Shown here: piece after piece, positions 17,619 through 25,661 of the stretch
How positions within the stretch are numbered: the first letter of the stretch is position 1
Layout of the letters: every line of letters starts with the position of its first letter
NCBI RefSeq assembly: GCF_001191005.1
Contig: NZ_CP012201.1
Coordinates: 4,278,001 to 4,342,000 of the forward strand
Direction of reading: 5' to 3'
Source of the DNA: Massilia sp. NR 4-1
GTDB lineage: Bacteria > Pseudomonadota > Gammaproteobacteria > Burkholderiales > Burkholderiaceae_D
Length of the DNA: 64,000 nt
Program-made: the position numbers and the translations under genes
Notes under the pieces: model-generated
The model's input: the letters and a program-made list of their open reading frames with translations, nothing else
Told to the model about the DNA's origin: nothing
Database searches by the model: none

Positions 17619-17656
17619 ACAAAAGCGTTTTTGCCTCCTGCGGCGCAAGTGGATAC

Positions 17657-18724
17657 TTACTTCGTCGCAGCCCACCACGCGCCGGTGGGTTCCGGACCGC
17701 GAATATTGAGCATCTGGCCGATTTCGGGGGTGGCCAGGGTTTGATTGTGCTCGGCTGCGAGGGCGGCAATGCGCTGGAAGGGGTCGTCCCAGGCGTGCAA
17801 GGCGAGGTCGAAGGTGCCGTTATGGATGGGCAACAGGACTTTGCCTCGCAGGTCTTTGTGCGCTTGCAGGGTTTCTTCGGGCTGCATGTGGACGTCGGGC
17901 CATTGGGGATCATACGCGCCGGTTTCGAGCAGGGTGAGGTCGAAGGGGCCATGCTTGTCGCCGATTTCCTTGAAGCCTTTGAAGTAGCCGCTGTCGCCGC
18001 TGAAGAAGATGCGCAGGTCGCCGCTGTCGATGACCCAGGAGGCCCATAGCGTCTTGTTACCGTCGAACGGGGTGCGGCCGGAGAAGTGCTGGGCCGGGGT
18101 GGCGCTCAGGCGCAGGCCATCCACGGTGGTCGTTTGCCACCAGTCGAGCTGGCGGACCTTGGCGGCGGGCACGCCCCAGCCGATCAGGCGGTCGCCGACG
18201 CCAAGCGGGGTCAGGAAAACTTCAACTTTGCCGGCCAGTTGCTGGATGGCGGCATAGTCGAGGTGGTCGTAGTGGTCATGCGAGAGAATGACGCCACGGA
18301 TCGGCGGCAGTTCTTCGATGCTGATCGGGGGCGCATGGAAGCGCGCCGGGCCGGCCCATTGCACGGGCGAGGCACGTTCGGAGAACACGGGGTCGGTCAG
18401 CCAGAATTGGCCATGCAGCTTGAGCAGCACGGTGGAGTGGCCGAGGCGGTAGAGGCTGTTGTCGGGCGCGGCCAGCAATTGGGCGCGGGTGATCGTCTGC
18501 ACGGGGATGACTTGGGTAGGCACGGTGCCGGCCGGTTTGTCGAAGGCGAATTTCCACCAGATGCTGAGCGCTTTGCGCAAGCCCATCTGGTTCATTGCGA
18601 CCGGATTGCGGAATTTGCCCTCTTTTTGCTGCGGCGACTCGGCGTAGTTGGCGGTGTTGCCGGTCAGCGTGGTGGTGTAAGCCATAATCAGTAGCGCTCC
18701 CAAAAGCAAGATCAGACGTTTCAT
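17657..18724 (-). CDS. Metallo-beta-lactamase-fold hydrolase (exported)
   Basis: This 355-residue protein has an N-terminal hydrophobic signal/anchor (RLILLLGALLIMAYTT) and the metal motif SHDHYDHLD. Further metal ligands lie in FSGDSGY and LPIHNGTF, as in the UlaG/NAPE-PLD-like branch that cleaves phosphoester bonds. The substrate is unknown; phospholipid-type substrates occur in this branch. It is divergent from a TetR gene, and the shared 79-bp region holds two matching palindromes, so TetR control is likely. Confidence 0.85.
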   Translation of the reverse strand: MKRLILLLGALLIMAYTTTLTGNTANYAESPQQKEGKFRNPVAMNQMGLRKALSIWWKFAFDKPAGTVPTQVIPVQTITRAQLLAAPDNSLYRLGHSTVLLKLHGQFWLTDPVFSERASPVQWAGPARFHAPPISIEELPPIRGVILSHDHYDHLDYAAIQQLAGKVEVFLTPLGVGDRLIGWGVPAAKVRQLDWWQTTTVDGLRLSATPAQHFSGRTPFDGNKTLWASWVIDSGDLRIFFSGDSGYFKGFKEIGDKHGPFDLTLLETGAYDPQWPDVHMQPEETLQAHKDLRGKVLLPIHNGTFDLALHAWDDPFQRIAALAAEHNQTLATPEIGQMLNIRGPEPTGAWWAATK

Positions 18725-18745
18725 CGGGCCAATCCCAAAATGTAC

Positions 18746-18760
18746 ACTACACAGTGTAGT
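18746..18760. promoter_or_regulatory. TetR operator 1 (hydrolase side)
   Basis: Perfect 15-bp palindrome ACTACAC-A-GTGTAGT, 22 bp upstream of the hydrolase start and 44 bp upstream of the TetR start. Confidence 0.75.
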
Positions 18761-18780
18761 TTCAATTTTGAGAAAAGTAA

Positions 18781-18794
18781 ACTACCCGGTGTAG
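18781..18794. promoter_or_regulatory. TetR operator 2 (regulator side)
   Basis: ACTACCCGGTGTAG is a near-copy of operator 1 with its centre 35 bp away. It lies 9 bp before the tetR start codon, a position suited to autorepression. Confidence 0.7.
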
Positions 18795-18803
18795 AATTCG
18801 GGC

Positions 18804-19409
18804 ATGACTACCGAACGCCTTACCGAACGCAAACGCGCCGCCATCGTGCAGGCCGCCATCGCGGAATTCCGCCAGCATGGTTTCGACGCCACCAGCATGG
18901 ACAAGATCGCCGCCACGGCCGGCGTGTCGAAGCGCACCGTGTACAACCATTTCCCGGCCAAGGAGGAGCTGTTCGCGGAAATCCTGCAGGAGCTGTGGAA
19001 TTGCAGCGCCCCGCTGGACGCCCTCGCCTACCGTCCCGGCGTGCCGCTGCGCGCGCAGCTGCTGGAATTGATGCGGCAAAAAATGCTGCTGCTGCAGGAC
19101 GAATATTTCCTCGACGTGGCGCGCGTGGCCATCGCCGAAGCGATCCACCGTCCGCAGCGTGCGCGCGAGATGGTGGAGCGCCTGGCCGACAAGGAGGAAG
19201 GCGTGACGGGCTTTATCCGCGCCGCCCAACAGGACGGCCAGTTGCAGGAGGGCGACCCGGCCTTCATCTCCCATCTGCTGCAAGGCCAGTTGAAAGCCTT
19301 CGCCTTCTGGCCACAAGTGGCGATGGGCCAGCCGCCGCTGGACGCTGAACGCCAGCAGGCCGTGATTGAAACGGCCGTCGATATGTTCCTGTCCTACTTC
19401 GGCCGCTAA
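18804..19409 (+). CDS. TetR-family transcriptional regulator
   Basis: This 201-residue regulator has the TetR HTH signature (AIAEFRQHGFDATSMDKIAATAGVSKRTVYNHF shown in part, about residues 16-50) and an all-helical ligand-binding domain. It is divergent from the metallo-hydrolase, with two ACTACAC-type palindromes between them. It probably represses both itself and the hydrolase; the inducer is unknown. The ATG at 18804 gives the usual short lead before the HTH. Confidence 0.92.
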   Translation: MTTERLTERKRAAIVQAAIAEFRQHGFDATSMDKIAATAGVSKRTVYNHFPAKEELFAEILQELWNCSAPLDALAYRPGVPLRAQLLELMRQKMLLLQDEYFLDVARVAIAEAIHRPQRAREMVERLADKEEGVTGFIRAAQQDGQLQEGDPAFISHLLQGQLKAFAFWPQVAMGQPPLDAERQQAVIETAVDMFLSYFGR

Positions 19410-19415
19410 GCAGCG

Positions 19416-20501
19416 CTAGACGAAACGCACCGCATACACCGGCGGCAGATTAAGCGAGATGGTCTGCCAGTAGTCGCCGCCATTGGCCGAGAGCCAGACC
19501 CCGCCCGTGGTCGATGCCATCAGCAGCGTCTTGCCATCGTCGGCCACGACCAGCCCGTGGCGGTAGACCAGGTCGTAGCAGTGTTCCTGCGGCAGTCCGC
19601 CGCGCAGCACGGCGAAGCTGGCGCCGCCATCGTTGGTGCGGGTGACGGCCAGCGCCGCATCCACCGGCACGCGCTGCTGGTCGGCCACGCCGGGCACGAA
19701 CCAGGCGGTATTGCCGTCGCGCGGATGCACGGCCACGGCGAAGCCGAAACTCGATAGCGGCGCCGTTTTCACTTCGGCCCAGTTGCGGCCATTGTCGGTG
19801 GAGTGCCAGATGCCGCAATGATGCTGGCACCACAGCACGTCCGGCTCATCCTGGCAGCGTACGATGCGGTGCGGGTCTTGCGTGTCTTCCTGCTCGGCCA
19901 GTTCGGGCGGCATATAGCTGGCGCGCATGCCTTTGGCGCGCAGCGACCAGGTGGCACCGCCGTCCTCGGTCAGCCAGGCGCCGGCGCAGGACACGCCCAC
20001 CAGCACCGCATTACTGTTGCGCGGATCGACGCAGATGCTGTGGATGCCTGGATAATCGTAGCCGCCGCCGAACCACTGGCTGCGGTTCTCCACATTCCAC
20101 AGCGAGTCCACCAGCTGCCAGCTGTCGCCGCGGTCATTGGAGCGGAACAGGCCTCCAGGCAGGGTGCCGGCCCACAGCACGCCCGGCTGATCGGGGCCGC
20201 CCGTTTCCAGCGACCAGATTTGGCGCAGCGTCCATTCGGTCTTATCGGTGCTGTCCTCCGGCTTGGGCGGATAGACCGGTACCGCCACTTCCTGCCACTC
20301 GCCACCGGCATCGCGGCGGTGCAGCTTGCAGCCGAAATGGCCCAGGTTCAGCGCCGCATAGGTGGCGCCGTCGCGCGCATCGTGCAGCACCATGGATACC
20401 GGCTCGCCGTAGAAGTGCTTATCCACCACGGCCCACTCGCCGCCCTTGGCAGCCAGCTCGAACAAACCCTTGCGGGTGGCGATGAAAGCGCGGTCTGGCA
20501 T
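19416..20501 (-). CDS. Beta-propeller (BNR/sialidase-like repeat) protein
   Basis: This 361-residue cytoplasmic-looking protein has repeated Asp-box-like blades (SNDRGDSW, TEDGGATW, STDNGRNW, TNDGGASF, SANGGDYW), indicating a sialidase/photosystem-assembly type propeller. No signal peptide is seen, so a role as a secreted glycosidase is doubtful. It is translated directly after a MoaD-like gene (1 bp between stop and start, AGGAGG ribosome site), a pairing seen in other bacteria. It may be a partner or target of that ubiquitin-like protein. Confidence 0.75.
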   Translation of the reverse strand: MPDRAFIATRKGLFELAAKGGEWAVVDKHFYGEPVSMVLHDARDGATYAALNLGHFGCKLHRRDAGGEWQEVAVPVYPPKPEDSTDKTEWTLRQIWSLETGGPDQPGVLWAGTLPGGLFRSNDRGDSWQLVDSLWNVENRSQWFGGGYDYPGIHSICVDPRNSNAVLVGVSCAGAWLTEDGGATWSLRAKGMRASYMPPELAEQEDTQDPHRIVRCQDEPDVLWCQHHCGIWHSTDNGRNWAEVKTAPLSSFGFAVAVHPRDGNTAWFVPGVADQQRVPVDAALAVTRTNDGGASFAVLRGGLPQEHCYDLVYRHGLVVADDGKTLLMASTTGGVWLSANGGDYWQTISLNLPPVYAVRFV

Positions 20502-20502
20502 G

Positions 20503-20772
20503 TCAGCCTCCTGAGAGTGCCTGCAAAATATAGATGCTGGAATCGGCTTGCAAGGGGTCGTCGAGCAGCGCGCGGTCGCGGCAGCGCTTGCCGTCGATGA
20601 AGACGACGACATTGGGGCGCAAATGGCCCTGATCGTCCAGCACATAGCCGCGTAATCGCGCATTTCCGGCGAAAGCGCCATCGAGGGCGGCACGCAGGGT
20701 CGCCGCCTGCGTCGCCAATTGCGGAACGGGCAGGAAGCGCGCCAACTGCTGGGTGAAGATGATCTGCGCCAC
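20503..20772 (-). CDS. MoaD/ThiS-family ubiquitin-like protein
   Basis: This 89-residue beta-grasp protein ends in the Gly-Gly tail (LQALSGG) needed for adenylation and thiocarboxylation. It lacks neighbouring molybdopterin or thiamin genes. It is followed at once by the beta-propeller gene, implying a joint role. Sulfur carrier or protein modifier are both possible; the only E1-like enzyme in the window is the distant ThiF homologue at 53195. Confidence 0.8.
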   Translation of the reverse strand: MAQIIFTQQLARFLPVPQLATQAATLRAALDGAFAGNARLRGYVLDDQGHLRPNVVVFIDGKRCRDRALLDDPLQADSSIYILQALSGG

Positions 20773-20856
20773 GGCTCTCCTCCAAGGTGGAAATTCTAGC
20801 GCGGTTCGGTGCGGCTTTGGCCTAAAATAAAAGCGGGCGAACCACCGGAGCCACAG

Positions 20857-21174
20857 ATGTCGATTACCCAGCTGGAATTAGAGTTGCTGATGCAGGAAGT
20901 CGAACAGGAAGACCCGATTGATTTTGCCGACCTGCCTTTTGACGAAAAAGAGCTGCGCGGCCTGGTCGCCAGCCATCTCTGCGAGATGGCCGACGCGATG
21001 GACAAGTTCACCGAAGAAGACCGCCGTCTGACCTTGCTGGCGGTGGCGGCCAAGCTGGTGCTGGAAAATCTGGTGCTGCATGTGCAATTGCTGCGCCGCC
21101 ACGGCCTGCCGCTGAATGAACAGACCGAGGCGCTGCTGATGCGCCTGCGCCGCAGCCGGCCCGAGGACGAGTGA
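20857..21174 (+). CDS. Hypothetical acidic helical protein
   Basis: This 105-residue protein is almost entirely helical and acidic at both ends (QEVEQEDPIDFADLPFDEKE; RPEDE). The ATG at 20857 follows CCGGAG at good spacing and is preferred to an upstream GTG at 20809. It is divergent from the MoaD gene and converges on the ferredoxin gene, with stops 1 bp apart. No motif is recognised. Confidence 0.6.
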   Translation: MSITQLELELLMQEVEQEDPIDFADLPFDEKELRGLVASHLCEMADAMDKFTEEDRRLTLLAVAAKLVLENLVLHVQLLRRHGLPLNEQTEALLMRLRRSRPEDE

Positions 21175-21175
21175 T

Positions 21176-21451
21176 TCAGGCCTGGCGCGCGGCCGGCACC
21201 GAGATCACCAGGTCGCTGTCCGCCACGGCGACGCAGGGCAGGATGAAGCCTTCGCGCTTTTCGTCCAGGCTCAGCCCCGGCCACTCGACCAGGTAATGCA
21301 CCGTACCGCTGGCGTGGCAGAAGCAGGTGCGGCAAGTGCCGTTGCGGCAGGAACTGGGCAGGCGGATGCCCGCCTGTTCGGCCGCCGCCAGCACGGTGCG
21401 GCCCTCCCCCGTCTCGAATTCCCAGCCCTGCGGCTCAACCCGGATTTTCAT
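21176..21451 (-). CDS. 2Fe-2S ferredoxin
   Basis: This 91-residue plant-type [2Fe-2S] ferredoxin has the cluster ligands CRNGTCRTC (Cys-x4-Cys-x2-Cys) and a fourth Cys in LPC near the end. The ATG at 21451 overlaps the upstream gene stop by 4 bp (ATGA), so it is translationally coupled to the last exopolysaccharide gene. It could supply electrons to an oxygenase or desaturase acting on the polymer or lipid carrier, but no such enzyme is adjacent. Confidence 0.88.
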   Translation of the reverse strand: MKIRVEPQGWEFETGEGRTVLAAAEQAGIRLPSSCRNGTCRTCFCHASGTVHYLVEWPGLSLDEKREGFILPCVAVADSDLVISVPAARQA

Positions 21452-23211
21452 CGGCTCAAACGCTCCGGCGCACGTGCCGTCTCGCAGGCCAACCAGTATT
21501 TGTGGAAGGTGGAGGCGGTGTTGATCAGGTAGGCGCAATCGCGCCAGCCCAGGCGCGTGAGCCAGACGGCGGCGTTCAACATGCGGCGGCTGATCAGGTG
21601 CTCGGGGAAGCGCTGGCTGGCGAGCACCTGGCGTCCCTTGTCCGCGGCGTGGCGGCGCATCTGGCGCAGCACGGACGAATCAAAATAGTCGTGCCACTGG
21701 TATTTCAGACCGGCGGGCATGGGCAGCTCGCATGGCACGTGGCCGGGATAGGCTTGCCATGGGACGGTATCCAGTCCATTCGGGAAGCGTGCCAGCCAAT
21801 CCATATAGAAGCGGTGCTCCAGGAAGGCATCCACCGGCTGGCGCAGCACGGTTTCGAGGAAGCTGGCGTCGAGGAAAGGCAACTGGAACTCCATGCGTTC
21901 GCGGTCGATCTCTTCGAAGTGCTGGGCCAGATGGCGGCGCTGGTCATTGAACATCAGGAAGAGATGGAAGGCGCGGCCCCGGTCTTCACCCTGGATAGAT
22001 TCCAGTTCCTCCAGCGCGCCTTGCAGCGGCAAGCCTTGCAGGGTTTCGCGCATGGCGGCCGGGATGATGCGCGAAGGCAGTCCCTTGTTGAAGCGGGCCA
22101 GCGCCACGGCCGGCGCGCCGCGCTGCATGGCCGCCACCAGTTCGCGGTCCATATACACATGGCCGAGCGAAACGCTGCCGCCGTCGCCCGACCACAACAG
22201 GCGCGGACGGTCGCTGGCCAGCGGGCCGAATTCATGGCGCATCCATTCCTTCAGTTCCGGCTTATGGTAACCGCGTCCGGCATCGCTGCCTTCCTGCACC
22301 AATTGCACGTGGCGGGTGCCAAGGTGCTCGGCCATCAGCTTGGCGAAGACCTGGTCCTGTTTGCCGTCCGGCGCAAGATTGAAGGTGTAGACGGCGGCGC
22401 CGATGGCATGCAGGCCGCCGACAATGGCGCGCGAATCCAGGCCGCCGCTGAGGAAGGCGGCCGCCATGGACGCACCACGCTGGCGGCGGCGCAGCGCGGC
22501 GATAAAGGCATCGTAGGAGCGCTGCACGGCCGGTTCCTGCGGCAGCGGCGTTTCGGCTTCGTCCCAGCGCGCATAGGCGGAGAAAGTGGCCGCGCCATCG
22601 GCCAGGCGCGCGATCTCGCCCGAACGCAGCATGCGGATGCCGGCATAGGCGGTGCGTTCGCCCAGGGCATAGCCGAAGGCGGCGATCTCGGTCACCCCGC
22701 GCACGTCCATTTCCTTGCGCACCTGGGGCAACGCTTCCAGAATGCGCAGCGCGCTGGCGAAGACGGCATAGTCCTCGCCCTGCCACAGATACAGCGGGCG
22801 GGCGCCGATGCGGTCCACGAACAGCAGCAGCTCGCCGCGCGCGGCGCTGTAGTGCAGGCCGCAGAAACTGCCCTGGCTTTGCGCCAGCGCAAGCTCGCCT
22901 GCGGCACGGCCCTGTACAAAACCGGAATGCAGCGCAGCGGTGTCGCGGGCACGGTTCCAGGCGGGATCGTTATCGCCTTCGCGCAACAGGGCTTCGCCCG
23001 CCAGCACGGTCAGGTTGCCGGCGGCATCGGCCTGCATGGCCGGTGCGCCGAAAGCGCTGATGTCAACTTTGGCGACATGGCAGAAAGCGTCGCCCAGTTC
23101 GGCCACGGCCTCGAAAGGCTGGCGCGAGATATGGCGGCGCAGGGCGTCGCGCAGCTCATCCGGCAGGGCCTTGCCGGGCTTCGTACTGAAGGCACCCGCA
23201 AGTATCGTCAT
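21448..23211 (-). CDS. Asparagine-synthase-like protein lacking the glutaminase cysteine
   Basis: This 587-residue protein has the class-II-like N-terminal domain and the ATP-pyrophosphatase domain with FLSGGLDSRAIVG (PP-loop SGGLDS). The chosen start (MTILAG, 23211) leaves no Cys at position 2; the longer frame begins MCGAW, but that would overlap the flippase by about 30 bp and then has DNA-coded residues unlike the family. Without the nucleophile it may use free ammonia or amines, or act as an adenylating ligase. It sits between the flippase and the ferredoxin and probably decorates the polysaccharide. Confidence 0.8.
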   Translation of the reverse strand: MTILAGAFSTKPGKALPDELRDALRRHISRQPFEAVAELGDAFCHVAKVDISAFGAPAMQADAAGNLTVLAGEALLREGDNDPAWNRARDTAALHSGFVQGRAAGELALAQSQGSFCGLHYSAARGELLLFVDRIGARPLYLWQGEDYAVFASALRILEALPQVRKEMDVRGVTEIAAFGYALGERTAYAGIRMLRSGEIARLADGAATFSAYARWDEAETPLPQEPAVQRSYDAFIAALRRRQRGASMAAAFLSGGLDSRAIVGGLHAIGAAVYTFNLAPDGKQDQVFAKLMAEHLGTRHVQLVQEGSDAGRGYHKPELKEWMRHEFGPLASDRPRLLWSGDGGSVSLGHVYMDRELVAAMQRGAPAVALARFNKGLPSRIIPAAMRETLQGLPLQGALEELESIQGEDRGRAFHLFLMFNDQRRHLAQHFEEIDRERMEFQLPFLDASFLETVLRQPVDAFLEHRFYMDWLARFPNGLDTVPWQAYPGHVPCELPMPAGLKYQWHDYFDSSVLRQMRRHAADKGRQVLASQRFPEHLISRRMLNAAVWLTRLGWRDCAYLINTASTFHKYWLACETARAPERLSR

Positions 23212-23218
23212 GGCAGGC

Positions 23219-24658
23219 CTATCCTTTCCTTCTGACCAGGCGCCACACATCCATCAGCGTGGCGCGGTTAACCGTCCAGCTGCACAGCAAATAGACCAGG
23301 GCGCCGGCCGATACTTCCACGGCCAAAGCCAGCTTGCGATCCGCATAGCCGCGCAGCGCATACTGCACAGCAGTTACCGCAGCAAACATCACGCCAGCCG
23401 AAATCATGGCAGGCATCATGCGCTGTACCACGTGGCCGACAGTGAGGCCGATCACCGCCACCATGCGGCGCAGATTGATCAGCAAGACCACAGGATACAT
23501 GATGGCCCAGGCCAGGGCTACGCCCGTGATGCCCCAATGGGTGCCGGCATAGAAGGCGAGCGGCATCAGGGTGCAGCCGACGATGCCGTTCTGCAGCGAA
23601 ACGCCGGGATGGCCGACGGCGTCCGTCACCGTCGGCATGAACTGCACCACGGTGCGGAAAGGCATGATCAGGGCCAGCACCTGCAGCGGGAAGACCGCCT
23701 CCTCCCAATGGTCGCCAAGGAAGACCAGGATGATGTCGCTGGCGGTGGCCGCCATGCCCCACAGCACCGGGAAGGCGATCAGGCTGACCAGCTCAAAGGC
23801 CTTGAGCAGCTGGCGCACGATGGCTTCGCGGTCATGCTGGAAGCGGGCAAACGCCGGGAAGGCCACCTGGTTCAGGATGGCAGAAACGCGCTGGGTCGGC
23901 ATGCTGGCCAGGTGCATGGCCACCGCATACAGGCCCAGTACCTGTCCGCCCAGCATACGGCCGACGATGACGATATCGACCTGGCTGAAGAAGAACCACA
24001 GGAAGCGCGAGGTCGTCACCTTGCCGCCAAACGTCATCAGATCGCGCATGCCGGTCCACGAAAACAGCGGCCAATGCGGAAACGGCGAAACGATGTTCAC
24101 CAGCGCCGTGCGCCAGATGGCGGCGGCCACCTGGCCCAGGGCCAAAGACCAGACGCCATGCCCCATCAGCGCCAGGGTCAGCGTCACCAGGCTGGTGATC
24201 ACCGCCGTCGTCAGATCGACGATGGAGCGCTTCTTGAAGTCGAGGGCGCGCTGCAACTGCACTTCGGAGACGATGGCCAAGGGCGTCAGCAGGAATTGCA
24301 GGGACAGCACGCGCACCAGCGGCACCAGCCGCGGCTCGGAATAGAACTCGGCGATGGCCGGCGCGGCCAGGTTCAGCAAGGCGCACAGCGCCAGGTTCAC
24401 GATCAGGAAGATGCCGAAAGCCTGGCGCAGCTTCTGCGTGGTGACTTCCGCCGCCTGCACCAGCGCCGGTCCCAGTCCCACCTCGGCAAACATCACCAGC
24501 AAGGCGATGAAGACCGAGGACATCGCCATCAAGCCGTAATCGGCCGGCACCAGCAGGCGCATCACGAAAATCGTGATCACCCAGGTAATCATCTGGCTGC
24601 CGAATTTTGCTCCCGCCATCCATTTCAGGCCGTGCAAAACCTCACTCTTTAAAGTCAT
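23219..24658 (-). CDS. Lipopolysaccharide/oligosaccharide flippase (Wzx-like)
   Basis: This 479-residue integral membrane protein has about 12-14 hydrophobic helices and the N-terminal KSEVLHGLKWMAGAKFGSQM segment of the polysaccharide-synthesis (MOP) superfamily. It would move lipid-linked repeat units from the inner to the outer face of the cytoplasmic membrane. It lies inside the XrtA operon, 10 bp after the deacetylase and 7 bp before the next gene. Confidence 0.88.
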   Translation of the reverse strand: MTLKSEVLHGLKWMAGAKFGSQMITWVITIFVMRLLVPADYGLMAMSSVFIALLVMFAEVGLGPALVQAAEVTTQKLRQAFGIFLIVNLALCALLNLAAPAIAEFYSEPRLVPLVRVLSLQFLLTPLAIVSEVQLQRALDFKKRSIVDLTTAVITSLVTLTLALMGHGVWSLALGQVAAAIWRTALVNIVSPFPHWPLFSWTGMRDLMTFGGKVTTSRFLWFFFSQVDIVIVGRMLGGQVLGLYAVAMHLASMPTQRVSAILNQVAFPAFARFQHDREAIVRQLLKAFELVSLIAFPVLWGMAATASDIILVFLGDHWEEAVFPLQVLALIMPFRTVVQFMPTVTDAVGHPGVSLQNGIVGCTLMPLAFYAGTHWGITGVALAWAIMYPVVLLINLRRMVAVIGLTVGHVVQRMMPAMISAGVMFAAVTAVQYALRGYADRKLALAVEVSAGALVYLLCSWTVNRATLMDVWRLVRRKG

Positions 24659-24668
24659 CGAACTCTCT

Positions 24669-25661
24669 TTAGACCAGCTTTGCGCTGACGGTTAAATTCC
24701 TGGCCAGGCGCAGCACGAAGCGCAGGCGGCTGCGGTCCCATGGCGTGAAACGGGGTAGTTGGTAGACATCCTGGCGTCCCTTGCTGGCACCCCAGGCGGT
24801 GGAAACGGCGCCTTCGAAGCCCAGCTCGCGCACCATGGACACATGCTCGGCCAGATAATCCTCGCCTGGCTTGCCGTTCGGGTAGGCGAACAAGGGCACG
24901 GGCTGACCCAGCAAATCCTCCAGCGCGGCCTTGCCGCTGGCGATTTCCTGGCGTGCCTGCGCGGCCGGCAGGCGCGCCAGGATCGGGTGGTTGACGGTGT
25001 GGGCGCCCAAGCCCATGCCGGCGTCGCGCAGCTTGTGCAGCTGGGCCGTATTCATCATCAGATCCGACGGCAGTTCGCAGCGGGCCAGATCGGCCAGCCG
25101 GTTCACCTGGGCCAGGCGCTCTTCCATCGGCAGGTATTTCAGCTGGCCGATCAGGGCCGGAATGGCGCGCTGGCGTTCGGCGATGCTGCCCAGGGCATGC
25201 TTGCCCAGGCCAAGAGAAGAAGCATCCAGTCCGCCGCCCGGCGCGCGCCGCGCCAGCTCGATCACGCTGTCGTTCCACATGCGGCCGCCGTTCAGGAAGC
25301 CGGTCGCGATAAAGAAGGTGGCATGCAAACCATGCTTCAGCAGCAGCGGCAGGGCCACTTCGGCATTGTCGGCATAGCCGTCATCGAAGGTGATGCAGGC
25401 GGCGCGCGACGGCAGGTCGCCGCTGCGGGCGCGGCGCACGGCATCGAGCAGGGGCAGGATGGTGAAGCGCGATTTCAGCAGCGCGAGCTGCCGATCGAAT
25501 TCCTCCCGGTCGACTTCACCGGGGAACAGCGGATCTTTTTGCGGCAGCACACGGTGATAGATCAGGATGGAAAGGCCGCGCCGCCCGCCAGGGGACAGCA
25601 CGCGCAGCAGACTTTTTTCCAGCAGCGGCGAACCGCCGCCATGCATTTCATACTGGCTCAT
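24669..25661 (-). CDS. Polysaccharide deacetylase (NodB fold)
   Basis: This 330-residue NodB-homology protein has ILIYHRVL, the metal/catalytic motif TFDDGYADN, and HTVNHP, which supplies the metal histidines. No signal peptide is visible. Such enzymes remove N- or O-acetyl groups from polysaccharides. Either ATG 25661 or 25646 may be the start; both sit at the 3' end of the ligase gene, so translation is coupled. It is distinct from the XrtA-type deacetylase at 38037. Confidence 0.85.
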   Translation of the reverse strand: MSQYEMHGGGSPLLEKSLLRVLSPGGRRGLSILIYHRVLPQKDPLFPGEVDREEFDRQLALLKSRFTILPLLDAVRRARSGDLPSRAACITFDDGYADNAEVALPLLLKHGLHATFFIATGFLNGGRMWNDSVIELARRAPGGGLDASSLGLGKHALGSIAERQRAIPALIGQLKYLPMEERLAQVNRLADLARCELPSDLMMNTAQLHKLRDAGMGLGAHTVNHPILARLPAAQARQEIASGKAALEDLLGQPVPLFAYPNGKPGEDYLAEHVSMVRELGFEGAVSTAWGASKGRQDVYQLPRFTPWDRSRLRFVLRLARNLTVSAKLV

